A DNA stretch of 64,000 nucleotides from Viscum album (Eukaryota; Streptophyta; Magnoliopsida; Santalales; Viscaceae), in contig OY728121.1 of NCBI GenBank assembly GCA_963277665.1, forward strand, positions 1,652,840,062-1,652,904,061, written 5' to 3'. The number at the start of each line of letters is the position of its first letter. The stretch's first letter is position 1. The notes beneath the pieces were generated by a model, which had not been told where the DNA came from, made no database searches, and worked only from the letters and a program-made list of their open reading frames with translations. Below, piece after piece: positions 1 through 12,348 of the stretch. A program made the translations under genes and the position numbers.

Positions 1-1592
1 AAACATCTATATGCTCTTTATGGATGCAAAGTACATGATGTTACAGAAAATGATGAATTTTATTGGGTGGTTATTAAATGTTTTAGTTATGAAAATATCA
101 ACACATGGTTTTTAAAGATTAAATTTTGGGCTATCCAATTATCAAAAAAATTACATACTTTCATGGAAACCATTATCAATCCATGTTACCATTACAATAA
201 TTATATGAGGTGGTGGATGTCCATCTAACATGCACCCAAGGATCAACTAATTTCACTATATCAAGATCTATAATGTTATTAAGATGGTACATGATGATAA
301 ATTTATCTAATTTTGTGAGTCATAGGAATATTAGTTATGTGAAATAATTGGGATGGTTCCTTATTTTATTTTTTTATGGATTCCTAATTTTCAAATTATA
401 GAGCATGTTCTTTTATAAATAACGTATAATGAATCAAGAATAATTCTCATTCATAAACAGATATACATTGTTCATTTAACAATCAAATTATATACCTATA
501 TATCTTTAATTATAACCTTATGTGTCATTTTTTACCCTATCCTTTAAATGATGAGGTTTTTTGTGTGGATACCTAAAACTAGAATAGATATGTGGCTAGA
601 GTATGTATCACATTAGCCGTTACTACTCTTCCTGACATTCATACAGGTTTGGGAGGTAGAAGGTGAAACATTTTCATGGTCCACTAAATGGAATACTCTT
701 GATATTTTGGCCTCTTTGATAACACTTATAATATTCTTGAATAATTCATGGAGACCATTTATAGAACCAACTAATGCCAGAAATTTTCCACACATGTTCC
801 TAACAATGTATGGTGTTCTTCTTCAATATTAGTGGAATATTTTATTCCATTCCATTAGGATTATAAATTTGTAACATAATTGATCTTAATAATTTTCCAA
901 TATATTGTTTTTGTAAAACTCATTCTACTTAAAGTAAAGCTACAGTGGTAGAGGATCTGTCTATGGAGTCCTCCAATTTGTAAAAGGACCATAGTTATTG
1001 ATAATTGTATAGAAAAAATGATGTCCCTAAAATCTAACACAAAAAAATCTATCTATTCCTGAATCTGATACTATTGGATGCCTTTTATATGAATCAATGT
1101 GTGTGATGTGTTTCTCATGGTCACATGTTCTATTAATGGATAAAAAACATTGATATAAAAGTTCTATGGTGAGGATACATAGTCCACCCAAGCTGAGTTG
1201 ACATTATTTTATGAAGTATTATAACCTATATTGTTTCAATGTACTTCAATATTGTGGAAATAGAGTTAATTATAATTTCCTTTTAGACACCCTCACAAAT
1301 CTATTCCCTTACAAGTAATCTCACCTGTGAGGTGGAGTGGCTTTTGTGAAAAGGTGATATGTCACATTGATCCATAAAAGGGGATATAAAAAGACTTTCA
1401 TTTACTCCCTATGGTTGGTTAATTACCCATACTTATTTAATAATGATCAAATATAGATATATTGTTGAGAAAATACACAAAAGTGTTGAGATGAGTTTGT
1501 CCTGAATATTCTTCCCATTAAGACATTACCCCATCAGGGCCTTGATATTACACCTTCAATGGAATTCATTATCCGAGATCAAGGAAACCAAA
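1..1592. other. Degenerate repeat-like DNA, no gene recognised
   Basis: AT-rich sequence with short stop-riddled reading frames in all phases. No protein family was recognised. The longest minus-strand frame (613-795, 60 codons) matches nothing I know. It is the left flank of element 1; the last five bases (1588-1592, CCAAA) serve as its target-site duplication. Probably an older decayed transposable element, but no diagnostic motif was seen. Confidence 0.6.
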
Positions 1593-3224
1593 TGTAGAGA
1601 CCCAAAGCCTGACGTACATGGACATTACATTAATTTTGCGGAATACTTAGTACATAACAAGAACAGACACACAAGGACCGTAATAGTTTAGTGTCTTTGG
1701 AAACTTGGAACATAATCTTCTAATCGTGGTGAAAGATCTTCAACATCTCCCATAAAGATCTTACACTTTTTGTTTCCTTACCTAAATCCATTCTTTTAAT
1801 CCTGGGGGAAAATAAAACATAAAAAGGGTGAGCTCAAATTCTCAGTAATGGTGATCATGGATAAAATAAAACAAACCATATACATTTGAACTTAAAAACA
1901 TGAACATAATGTTTAAACATCAAAATCTTCAGCAACGACATAAAACATTGAAGTACATAAGGCATAGATCATAATGGAACATAAATCCTGATAAAATAGC
2001 ATGAGAATAAAGAATGTAATTGTGGAATACATTAAGCACATGTAATGATTTCCATAGTAGCCAAGGCATTGCTGCGAAGACCATCTAAGTGGACAAAGTT
2101 CCTTTTTGAATCGAGTTCACTCCTCGTTCCAGTCATGTAATACTGAACTGGATTAACTTACCGTTCCAGCCATATATATCTCATTAGATATAAATATTTA
2201 CCCAATGCATTGTAGGGAGATATAGGTCCCACCCATCTCATAATGAAATCATTCTTACTTGTTCCACAAAATAAACATACATAACCCAATAAATAAAATG
2301 GGTGTCATAAACATCATCCCATCATCACATAATCCATATAAAAGAAATGGATATCATTTCATAATAAGAAAAGTGAAACCATGTAAATCATAGAGACATT
2401 ATACTTGAAACATACACATAATAAATAATTTCGTTTTATATGGAAAATGGTTTTGATAAAACACTTGAAATGAATTCTTGAGGAAAATATCCTTTTTTCG
2501 TCAAAATCATTTTCTTTTCACAAAATGTCATGCAATTTTAAAAGAAAAGTATTTTGTTGAAAATAGTCATGAAATATTTTGGAGGAAGCTTCATGGAAAT
2601 AAGGCTTTATAAGACCGTAAAAATCCATCCGTGCCGTATAAGTTAAAAAAACATTCTCCTCGTACTTTTGTCGGAAAAAGAAAATAGTACCTCGTACGAA
2701 AAATGACTAAATATTCCTTTCATATCTTTTACTAAATACTCAACGAAGGGTAAAATTGGATTTCAAAAATTGTATGTGGATGGAAATAATATTACAAATT
2801 GAGTAAACATGTATGTGGATGATAAAATACACCCCAGTAAATACCAAATTATAAACAATCTCTGATAAAAATGAGATTGTGATATTTTCCCTTACCGTGG
2901 GTCTGATATGATTCGTACGAATCCGAACCTCCTGTATAATGACTTAAATAATGTCATTGACTTATTACAGATTCGTATTCATTGTTATTATATCATATAT
3001 TGTTCACTTATGACTTTATATTTCCCGTTCTTTTGTAAATTCATGTTAAAGTAGCTTTTTGGGTAAAACCATTTCATTTGTCGTTCGTGTTTTAACTTTT
3101 AATTATTCATATGATTACCTAGATCATGATTACATACATCCATAATTTAAAACATGATTTATATATATTATATATTCAGAATATACATATATATAATGGA
3201 TCGATAAATGGAAATAAATACACC

Positions 3225-3650
3225 GTTCATGGAGACGGTAGGCTGTATGTACGCATGAACGTTGTTTTCGTTTCCATATTGTATTGAATGGAATTAAGTA
3301 GATGACATAAATATATATATACATAAATCCAGTAGCATTATTATGTCATATATTTCATGATTACTTATTATATATACTTAATAATCATTCTTGAATGGTT
3401 AATCCTGGAAAATGAATCTCATCGCGTTCGTGGAGACGGTAGTCCGTACGTACGCACGAGCGATGATATCATTCCCATGATCATGGAATTGTATTAGAGT
3501 GTATGTATACTATTTAATAATCAATAACACTTTACAACTGTCGTATATATTCATTATTTACACCATTATACCCATCCAAGTAAGGTGGTAGTGGAAAATA
3601 GATTACACCACGGCGTGGAGACGGTATTTCGTACGTACGCATTTGCGGTG
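3225..3650 (-). other. Three palindrome-core hairpins in the 3' LTR of element 1
   Basis: Three modules at 3606-3650, 3419-3466 and 3225-3260 (transcript order on the minus strand). Each has the core GGAGACGGTA...CGTACGTACGCA on the plus strand; the last is slightly diverged. Arms differ between modules but pair: TCATCGC/GCGATGA plus TCGTG/CACGA in the middle one, GTTCATG/CATGAAC in the last, CACC/GGTG with an imperfect extension in the first. They lie about 305-700 nt downstream of the predicted transcription start. Function unknown. Confidence 0.7.
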
Positions 3651-3983
3651 ATTTTGTTTTCCGTAGGATGGATAGATGGTAAAATAGGGTTGTTTCATAC
3701 ATATAATAGCATTTAAGTATATTAGTGAAACTTATTTTATTAGTTCATAATGAAACAACTAAAGAATAAGAAGTGGAAGAAGAAATAATGTTGAATGAAT
3801 CGGTAACGGACATTACCTCTTCTTTGAAGCGCCTCTTTGAGACCTCCGCTTAGGGAACTAAAATTGGTCTTTTAAGAATACCAGGACCTCTAGGATGTTT
3901 CTAGGGAAGTGGAGAAGTGAATTTGGCAGGGGTTGGCCGAGCTTGAAGGCTCAAAGTGGTGTGAGGAATAGAGGGAGGAGGTG

Positions 3984-3996
3984 CCCTTTTATAAGG
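3984..3996 (-). promoter_or_regulatory. LTR core promoter (TATA box)
   Basis: The minus strand reads CCTTATAAAAGGG. It lies in the loop of a perfect inverted repeat AGGTGCCC/GGGCACCT (about 3980-4013). The same TATA block recurs in three of the other four LTR copies at the matching place. A start of transcription about 25-30 nt downstream (near 3957) is inferred. Confidence 0.6.
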
Positions 3997-5643
3997 GAGG
4001 AGAGGGGCACCTTTGGAAAAACTAAAAATTTTATTTTATTATAAAGTCATATTCGGTTTTTAATAGATCCAAATTGATTTATTTAGAATATAAGGTGTGT
4101 ATGTGTCTAAAACCTCTCATCCAATATAATTTATACAAGTTTATGTTTGTATTTTAACCTTATCATTTAGATTTAACTTTAAGTTAGATAATTTATCTTT
4201 TACCGTGTCTTCTTGTTTTCTTACACTATAAGTTTAATAAACTTACTATAACAAGCCAAACGAACCCAAGGTTGTTTATTATTAATATATATAACCATAT
4301 CTAAGTCCTTTGGATGAACCTTAGATTTTTATGAATAAAATAACAATTAATAATATAATATTTGTTTAAAAACTATTTTATGTCAATTTTAACACTATTT
4401 GGTAATTGATTTTTGTGAAAATCATAAAAGAATGATTGGTTCGAAAAAAGTTAATTAAATAAAAAATAACATGTCTTATTAACCTATAAAATTAGTGAAA
4501 TTTATAAAAAGTATCAAATTACATTTATTTGGGTATTTATGACATCAATTATGTCAGTATTTCATTAATAAAACAATTACTGCATCATCTTTGTGTCATA
4601 AATAAATTACATTATTTAATGTATAAAAATTATAAATAAAATACCATTATATAGAAAATCTTTTTAACATTCTAATTAATATTTATAGTCGAATTTAACT
4701 TTTGTATAACCCTATATTAAAAATTATTTAGTTATTAAACATTGACTATAACTATTTTAAACCTTCTTTAAATAAATTAATAATAAATGTCCTAATCTAA
4801 TCCATGTGGGCCTAAATGGTCATATTTTATTCCTAAGGTTGTTTTTGGTCGAATTGCACTTATCCAATAGAATTAAGACATGTGTTAGGGTAATAATAAT
4901 ATCATTTGTACCCTTAATTACCCTATTTACTTTTTACCGTGGTAAAAAAAAGTAAAAAGTTACTATTCACCAAAAATTATTTTCATCTCATTGAACCACA
5001 TTTTAGTCCTTGATATTAACCGTGTCTCTCGGATGTTCGAAATTCCACTCACAGAAGCGGTAAAATTATGTTTTATGTGAATTTGGAAATTCTCCTAGGA
5101 GGTAGGTAAAAGACGGTGAAAAGTTCAAGAAAATTTTTATATATCTAAAATTATTATAAAATGACTCCAATGACTTAAATTGAACTTATATAGGTATTAT
5201 GTATCAATTTTGACCTAAAATAAAATTTAAATAAAATAAATAATTATTTAAATAAAAAGTCGGTTTTTGAATAGTAACCGAGTGTTTTCACTATTCATCA
5301 AAAATTGAAAGTTTTCAGAAAAATACCAAAAATTCACCCTAGGCTACTTTCGATATTCTGAATCCAAAAATGAAGCTCATTTTGAAAGATGAAATTTAAA
5401 AAATTTCAAAAATTGGTTATTACTATTCATAACGGCTAGTTTTAATAATATTTTAACAGCATATCGTTGTTTAGTGAAACTCGGTATTGCGTACAACACA
5501 TGCTATCATGGAAGGTCGTGATTGCGTGTAATGAAAGCCATGTCAGGGATGCGTGTATTGCAAGCTCCTTTTTGTGTAGCGTACAACACAAGACATCAAT
5601 AAAATTAAAAAGAATATTTTTCACAAAATCTCAGGGTGTTACA

Positions 5644-5658
5644 TTCTACCCCCCTTAA
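5644..5658 (-). other. Polypurine tract of element 1
   Basis: The minus strand reads AAGGGGGGTAGAA directly before the TG of the 3' LTR, the expected place for the plus-strand primer of reverse transcription. The same tract occurs in element 2 at 34687-34699. Confidence 0.85.
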
Positions 5659-6328
5659 AATGAATTTCTCCCTTAAAATTCATCGAGGATATAAATGGTT
5701 TACTACTCGAAAGTTTCTTTAATAGAAACCCACATCGAAAAAAGGAATACCAAAACTTGGCTTTAAAAACTAAAGTATGAAATGTAACAGTTACCCAAAT
5801 TAACTAATAACTGGGTTTCTACATAGGAGAACATAGGTGAAAATATGGATATGGAAGAGAAATCTAACCGCCATGTTCTGATGGAGAGTGGTAGAGAACA
5901 TGGATATGAAAAAGCCAACAATCACAAAGCCATAAATTTGTGATGATCGAGGGCACCATCTGATTCATCGGATATAAGGACACTAAGACAACATTTTTGG
6001 TTTTCAAGATCATTTCCCTAAAGTTGAAGAATTCGAATTAGAATAAATACTTACTTTATTTTGGTAAAATCTCACTATTGTTTGTGCCTTGAAAAATTTC
6101 CACTTCATCTCTTAAAGAAATGAAGATGAATTTGTTATTCGTGAAGTGTTAGCAGATCATGTGATAGAATGACGGGTCATTCCATCTGTCTCAAACAAAA
6201 GGTTAGCAAAAGTTATTAAATATACATAAGTCAATCTATAGTGAGATTAATCATATATGGTTCCTAAAATGGACTTATACTTCATATATCATACTGCTTA
6301 ATATAATAAAACTACTTTATACTAAACA

Positions 6329-6448
6329 GGGACTTCCTGTAGACCAGTGGTACGCGATAAAGGCCAGTCCCACTTCGGTTGTGGGTTTGATTCCCATAGC
6401 CTTGTCCGACGCGATGGGTTGTCACCCGTCCTGCAGGTTGTCCTTTTT
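6329..6448 (+). ncRNA. tRNA-like Pol III-type unit antisense to gag (element 1)
   Basis: The plus strand holds an A-box-like stretch (6340-6351), a T-arm GTGGG-loop-CCCAT with a B box GGTTTGATTCC (6384-6394), and a T-run (6444-6448) that could end Pol III transcription. Related units sit at the same internal place in element 2 (32959-33078, minus) and element 3 (63450-63566, plus), always antisense to gag. The D-arm region CAGTGGTA resembles tRNA-Gly, but no full cloverleaf is evident. It may be a captured SINE head or a functional antisense small RNA gene. Transcription is untested. Confidence 0.55.
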
Positions 6449-7026
6449 ATAAAACTACATTACTATAACATCCCATCAATAATATCGAAAAATGTTCTAT
6501 CCTTAAACAATACTATCTTATGTACAACATAATCCATTCCAATCTTTATCTAAAATACTTCGGTCCAAGTTCATAGTATAAAGAAAACGATTACTTGAAA
6601 TGTCATCAACCAGCCATCATTTATCCCCCATTATCTTGTTGGTCACATTCCAATCTTGTGAATACCTTAATCATGTATTCTCTTGAAAAATGAATACACA
6701 TTGAACCTTAGTGAAAACATGAATACTATCAAAAGTTAACTCTTTCCACATACCAAAATCCAAAAATTCTATATACTCAAACCATGATATAACCTTCTCT
6801 TTAGATCAGTCATGAGCTCATGAATACTGTCAAAAATTTCATTGTCTCCTTATCCCTTCATTATGGGCATATCATCTTCTTTCCAAAAATATCTCAATCA
6901 CTTTCCATGGTTACTGGTACCATAAAATTATTGAAAACCACAATAGACCAATACATAAATATTCCAATATTCCAAGATACTATATACAACATTCTTTTGG
7001 AATCCCATTACATAAACACTTAATCA

Positions 7027-8142
7027 TTACACCACATCGTTGTCATATTCAACATCGCCAATTGTGATCGCATGTGACTTCCCTTTCTCCTTTGCCTTAA
7101 GTGGTTGCTAATGTCGATCATCACTAACCCTTGGATTAGGTCATTTATTGGCATAATTCCCCATTTCCTTGCACTTGAATCCTTGAAGTGTTGGTGGTGC
7201 GTTCTCTGAAGTCTTTTCTTTATTCACATCATTAGAAACCCTTTTTCCATTACTTCGACACTCAGCTACTCGATGACCTTCTTTTCCACACTTAAAAAAT
7301 TTTCTAGTCCCTTTAAGAAAATCTCCCCCATGCTTCTTTCCACAGTTTGAGGATAAGGAAAAATTCATTTTATTTTCACCATTATTCTAAGATTTCTCCT
7401 TGAACTCCATCTTTAATTTCTTAACAAAACCATGAGATGGATATGTAACACCATCTTCCATTTCAACCTTGATTGTACAATGCACAGTTTCTTCATAGCT
7501 ACTAAAGTATCTCATAGATAATTCCTTTCAAAGACTTGGTTTTAAGCCACTGAAGAATCGATCAACTTTACATTCAGGTTGGATGATAAAGCCAGATGCA
7601 TACCTTGAAAGCCTTGTAAAATTCACTTCGTATATACCAATAGATTCATCATCCTTTTGCTTTAGTTCAAGAAACTCATTCTCCATCTTTGTACGAACAA
7701 TACGAGGGAAGTACTTATTGAAAAATAAGTTCTTGAACCCATCCCATTCCATGGACTCAATTTCATCTCTTGGCCTCATATTCTTGATAAGATTCCACCA
7801 TTGATTAGCTTAACCTTCCAAACAATATACTGCAAATATGAATTTATCATGTTCATAACATTGAAGAACTGAAAATATATTTTCAGTGGTACTGATCCAT
7901 TGTTCAGCAACAAGTGGATCAGAAGACCCGCTGAAAGAAGGTGGACGTTGCCTCATGAAGGACTAAATAGAATATTGTTCACTTCTCTGCTCATTTGGAA
8001 GTCCATAATGGTTCATAGCTTGTGTAAGTATAGCAATAAGATTTTTCACTCCATCTCCCATAACATTGGTTTTTTTAGGAGGAAAGTCATTTCATTGTCC
8101 ATTACATTGATCAATACGGTTCCTTCGGATTCCACCCATCAT
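7027..8142 (-). pseudogene. gag: Ty3/gypsy-type gag pseudogene of element 1
   Basis: Gag forms the retrotransposon particle and its zinc knuckles bind the RNA. The frame runs 372 codons from ATG at 8142 to TAA at 7027 without a frameshift, but with at least five premature stops (codons about 17, 55 and 105, and two after codon 200). The central part matches the retrotransposon gag domain: QWWN, then a W..FK..F..KYFPR block, then EFLELKQ and FTRLSRYA. Near the C-terminus is a CCHC-like knuckle, FFKCGKEGHRVAEC, whose first Cys has become Phe; a second knuckle (GFKCKEMGNYANK) has lost most of its ligands. The start directly follows a TTTTAG acceptor-like site. The plus-strand frames over this region are shadows. 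Confident as gag; not functional as it stands. Confidence 0.88.
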
Positions 8143-8385
8143 CTAAAACCCAAAAAGAATAGTGTGAGAGGGAAAAATCATAGTCGGGAAAACAACATAA
8201 TAAAGGGGGAGTACCTTCAATATCTAACATCTTAGGTTTAATTCTAAGATCGTTAGTGCAATTCTAGGACTATAACCTATACTTATACTTAACCTTAGGG
8301 ACATCCCTAGACATACTTTAGAAATATATCTAGGGTTCTCACTAAATTTATCGCATCCTAGTTTCCAAAGGATGACTAAACATTT

Positions 8386-8397
8386 CCTCTGATACCA
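8386..8397 (-). other. Primer binding site (tRNA-iMet)
   Basis: The minus strand reads TGGTATCAGAGG two bases after the 5' LTR end. It matches the 3' end complement of plant initiator tRNA-Met, the common primer of plant LTR retrotransposons. It fixes the orientation of element 1 as minus. Confidence 0.88.
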
Positions 8398-8399
8398 AA

Positions 8400-11300
8400 T
8401 GTAGAGACCCAAAGCCTGACGTACATGGAAATTACATTACATTTGCAGAATACATAATACATAACAAAAACATACACACAAGGAAGGTAATATTTTAGTG
8501 TCTTTGGAAACTCGGAATATAATCTTATAATCATGGTGAAAGATCTTCAACATCTCCCATAAAGATATTACACTTTTTGTTTCCTTATCTAAAACCATTA
8601 TTTTAATCCTGGGGGAAAATAAAACATAAAAAGGGTGAGCTCAAATACTCAGTAAGGGTGAGCACGGATAAAATAAAACATATCATATACATTTGTACTG
8701 AAAAACATGAACATAATGTTTAAACATCAAAATCTTGAGCAACGACATAAAACCTGGAAGTACATAATGCATAGATCATAATGGAACATAAATCATGATA
8801 AAATAGTATGGGAATAAAACATGTAATCTTGGAATACATTAAGCACATGTAATGATTTCCATAGTAGCCATGGCATTGCTGACAAGACCATCTTAGTGGA
8901 CAAAGTCCCTTTCTGAATCGAGTTCACTCCTCGTTCCAGTCCTGTAATACTGAATCGGATTAACTTACCATTCAAGCCATGTCTATCTCATGAGATATAA
9001 ATCTTTACCCAATGCATTGGAGGGAGATATAGGTCCCACACATCTCATAATGAAATCATTCTTACTTGTGCCACAAAATAAACATACATAACCCAATAAA
9101 TAAAATGGGTTTCATAAACATCATCCCATCATCACATAATCCATATAAAAGAAATGGATATCATTTCATAATAAGAAAAGTGAAACCATGTAAATCATAG
9201 ATACATTATACTTGAAACACACAAATATGAAATAATTTCCTTTTAGATGGAAAATGGTTTTGATAAAACACTTGAAATGAATTATTGAGGAAAATAACCT
9301 TTTTTCTTCAAAATCATTTTCTTTTCACAAAATGTCATGCAATTTTAAATGAAAAGGATTTTTTTGAAAATATTCATGAAATATTTTGGAGGAAGCTTCA
9401 TGAAAATGAGGCTTTATAAAACCGTACAAATCCTTTCATGCCTTATAAGTTAAAAAAACATTCTCCTCGTACTTTTGTCAGAAAAGTCAAAAAGTAAATC
9501 GTACGAAACGAAGGGTAAAATTTGATTTAAAAAATTGTAGGTGGATGGAAATAATATTAAATAATGATTAAACATAGATTTGGATGATAAAACCACCCCA
9601 TTAAATCCAAAGTATAAACAATCTCGGATAAAAATGATATTGTGATATTTTCCCTTACCTTGGGTCCGATATGCTTCGTATAGATTTGAACTTCCTATAT
9701 AATGATTTAAATAATGTCATTGACTTATTAAAGAATCATATTCATTGTTATTATATCATTTATGGTTCACTTATGACTTTATATTACCCGTTCGTTTGTA
9801 AATTCATGTTAAAGTAGCATTTTGGGTAAAATCATTTCATTTTTCGTTCGTGTTTTAACTTGTAATTATTCATATGATTACTTAGATCATGATTACTTAC
9901 ATCCAGAATGTAAAACATGATTTATTTATAATATATATTCATAATATACATATATATAATGGATCGATAAATGGAAATAAATACACAGTTCATGGAGATG
10001 GTGGGTCGTACGTACGCATGAATGTTGTTTTTCTTTCCTTATTGTATTGAATGGAATTAAGTAGATGGAATAAATATATATATATACATAAATCCAGTAG
10101 CATTATTATGTCATATATTTCATGATTGGTTATTAGATATACTTTATAATCATTCTTGAATGGTTAATCATGGAAAATTAATCTCATCGCGTTCGTGGAG
10201 ACGGTAGTCCGTACGTACACACGAGCGATGATATCATTCCAATGATCATGTAATTGTATTTGAGTGTATGTATACAAATTCAGAATCAATATCACTTTAC
10301 AATAATCATATATAGTCATTATTTACACCATTATACCCATCCATGTAAGGTGGTGGTGGAAAATAGATTACACCACGGCGTGGAGACGGTATTTCGTACG
10401 TACGCACGCGCGGTGATTTCGTTTTCCGTAGGATGGGTAGATGGTGAAATAGGGTTGTTTCATACTTATAATAACATATAATTATATTATTGATACTCAT
10501 GTTATTACTTCATAATGAAACAACTAAATAATAAGAAGTGGAAGAAGAAATAAAGTTGAAAGAATCGGTAACGGACATTACCTCTTCTTTGAAGAGCCTC
10601 TTTTAGACCTCCTCTTAGGGCCTTAAAATTGGTCTTTTAAGAAGACCAGGACCTCTAGGATGTTTCTAGATAAGTTTAGAAGAGAATTTGGCAGGGGTTG
10701 GGGGAGAGGGGCACCATTGGAAAAACTAAAAATATTATTTTATTATAGAGTCATATTCCGGTTTTAATAGCTCCAAATTGATTTATTTCTAAGCTAAGGT
10801 GTGTATGGGTCGAAATAATCTCGTCCAATATAATTTAGTGAAGTTTAGGTCTGTATTTTATCCTTATCATTTAGATTCAACTTTAAGGTAGATAATTTAA
10901 CTTTTACCGTGTCTTCTTGTTTTCTTACACTATAAGGTTAATAAACATACTATAAAAATCCAAACGAACCCCAAGATGTTTATTATTAATATATATATAA
11001 CCTTATCTAAGTCATTTGGCTGAACTTTATATTTTTAGGAATAAAATAACAATTAATAATATAATATTTGATTTAAAAACTATTTTATGTCAATTTTGAC
11101 ACTATTTGGTAATTGATTTTTGTGAAACTCATAAAAGAATTATTAGTTAGAAAAAAGTTTATTAAATCAAAACTAACATGTCATATTAACCTATAAAATT
11201 AGTGAAATTCATAAAAAGTCTAAAATTACATTTATTTGGGTATTTATAACATCAATTATGTCAATATTTCATTAATAAAATAATTACTCCATCATCTTTG

Positions 11301-12348
11301 TGTCATAAATAAATTAAATTATTTAATGTCTAAAAATTATAAATAAACTACCATGATGTAGTAAAGATTTTTATCTTTATGATGAATATTTATAGACGAA
11401 TTTATCTTATTTATAACCCTATATTAAAAATTATTTAGTTATTAAACATTGATTTTAACTATTTTAACCCTTCTTTAAATAAATTAATAATAAATGTCCT
11501 AATCTAATCCAAGTGGGCCTAAATTGTCATATTTTATTCCTAAGGTTGTTTTTTGTCGAATTATACTTATCCAATAGAATTAGGACAGGTGTTAGGATAA
11601 TAATAATATCATTTTTACCCTTAATTACCCTATTTACTTTTAACCGTGGAAAAAAAAGTAAACCGTTACTATTCACCGAAAATTATTTTCGTCTCATTGA
11701 CCCACAATTTATTCCTTGATATTATCCATGTCTCTCGTATTTTCGAAATTCCACTCATAGAAGCGGTAAAATTACGTTTTATGTGAATTTGGAAATTCTC
11801 CAAGGAGGTAGGTAAAAGACGGTGAAAAGTTCAATAAAATCTTTATATATCTAAAATTGTTATAAAATGACTCCAATGACTTAAATTGAACTTATATAGG
11901 TATTATGTATCAATTTTGACCTAAAATAAATTTAATTAAAATAAATATTTATTTATATAAAAAGTCGGTTTTTTAATAGTAACCCAGTGTTTTCACTATT
12001 CATCAAAAATTGAAAGATTTCAGAAAAATACCAAAAATTCAACCTAGGATTATTTAAATATTCTGAATCCAAAAATGAAGTCCATTTTGAAATATGAAAT
12101 TTAAAAAATTTCAAAAAGTGGCTATTACTATTCATAACGGCTAGTTTTAATAATAATTTAATAGCATATCGTTGTTTAGTGAAACTCGGTATTGCGTACA
12201 ACACACGCTATCGTGGAAGGTCACGATTGTGTGTAATGCAAGCCAAGTCAGGGATGAGTGTAGTGTAAGATCCTTTTGGTGTAGCGTACAACACAAGACA
12301 TCAATAAAATTAAAAAGAATATTTTTCATAAAATATCGGGGTGTTACA
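8400..12348 (-). repeat. 5' LTR of element 1, core promoter deleted
   Basis: 3949 bp, about 100 bp shorter than its partner at 1593-5643. The TATA block and the inverted repeat around it are missing: at about 10697-10702 GGGGTTGG runs straight into GGGAGAGGGGCACC, whereas the 3' LTR has about 70 extra bases there. The donor-like site AAGAG|GTAATG survives (GT at 10581-10580). Three hairpins lie at 9988-10024, 10184-10231 and 10371-10415. U3 near 12190-12300 carries two copies of GCGTACAACACA. The promoter loss should silence the element from its own 5' end. Confidence 0.88.
9988..10415 (-). other. Three palindrome-core hairpins in the 5' LTR of element 1
   Basis: Modules at 10371-10415, 10184-10231 and 9988-10024, in the same order and spacing as in the 3' LTR. 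The core CGTACGTACGC is kept in the outer two and has one change (CGTACGTACAC) in the middle one. Arms TCATCGC/GCGATGA remain perfect; GTTCATG/CATGAAT has one change. Confidence 0.7.

Larger units (their letters stand above)
1593..5643 (-). repeat. 3' LTR of element 1
   Basis: 4051 bp, colinear with 8400-12348 with scattered substitutions and small indels. On the minus strand it begins at 5643 (TGTAACACCC) and ends at 1593 (GGTCTCTACA). It holds a TATA box (3984-3996), a conserved donor-like AAGAG|GTAATG near 3815-3825 and three palindromic hairpins (3225-3650). Unlike the 5' LTR it keeps its core promoter. Confidence 0.9.
1593..12348 (-). mobile_element. Element 1: complete gag-only LTR retrotransposon (TR-GAG-like)
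   Basis: Two long direct repeats (1593-5643 and 8400-12348) flank a 2756 bp interior. Read on the minus strand each LTR starts TGTAACACC and ends GGTCTCTACA, the usual TG...CA form. The interior starts with an initiator-tRNA-Met primer site (8386-8397), carries a Ty3/gypsy-type gag (7027-8142) and ends with a polypurine tract next to the 3' LTR (5644 onward). No protease, RT, RNase H or integrase motif is present, and there is no room for them, so mobility needed Pol in trans. Flanks CCAAA (1588-1592) and CCAAC (12349-12353) fit a 5 bp target duplication with one change. Gag-only elements with LTRs are known from plants as TR-GAG. The very long LTRs also recall LARDs, but LARDs lack coding capacity. 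Confidence 0.88.

Noticed and set aside
6329..6448. Functional tRNA gene
   Set aside because: Has A/B-box and T-arm features but no acceptor stem or anticodon arm that closes; called tRNA-like only.
7900..8235. 111-codon plus-strand frame over element 1 gag (and 31165-31500 over element 2)
   Set aside because: Lies antisense to the recognised gag domain in both copies; a shadow frame.
10254..10500. Short frames over the LTR leader
   Set aside because: They cross the hairpin modules and are not kept in the other LTR copies in the same form.
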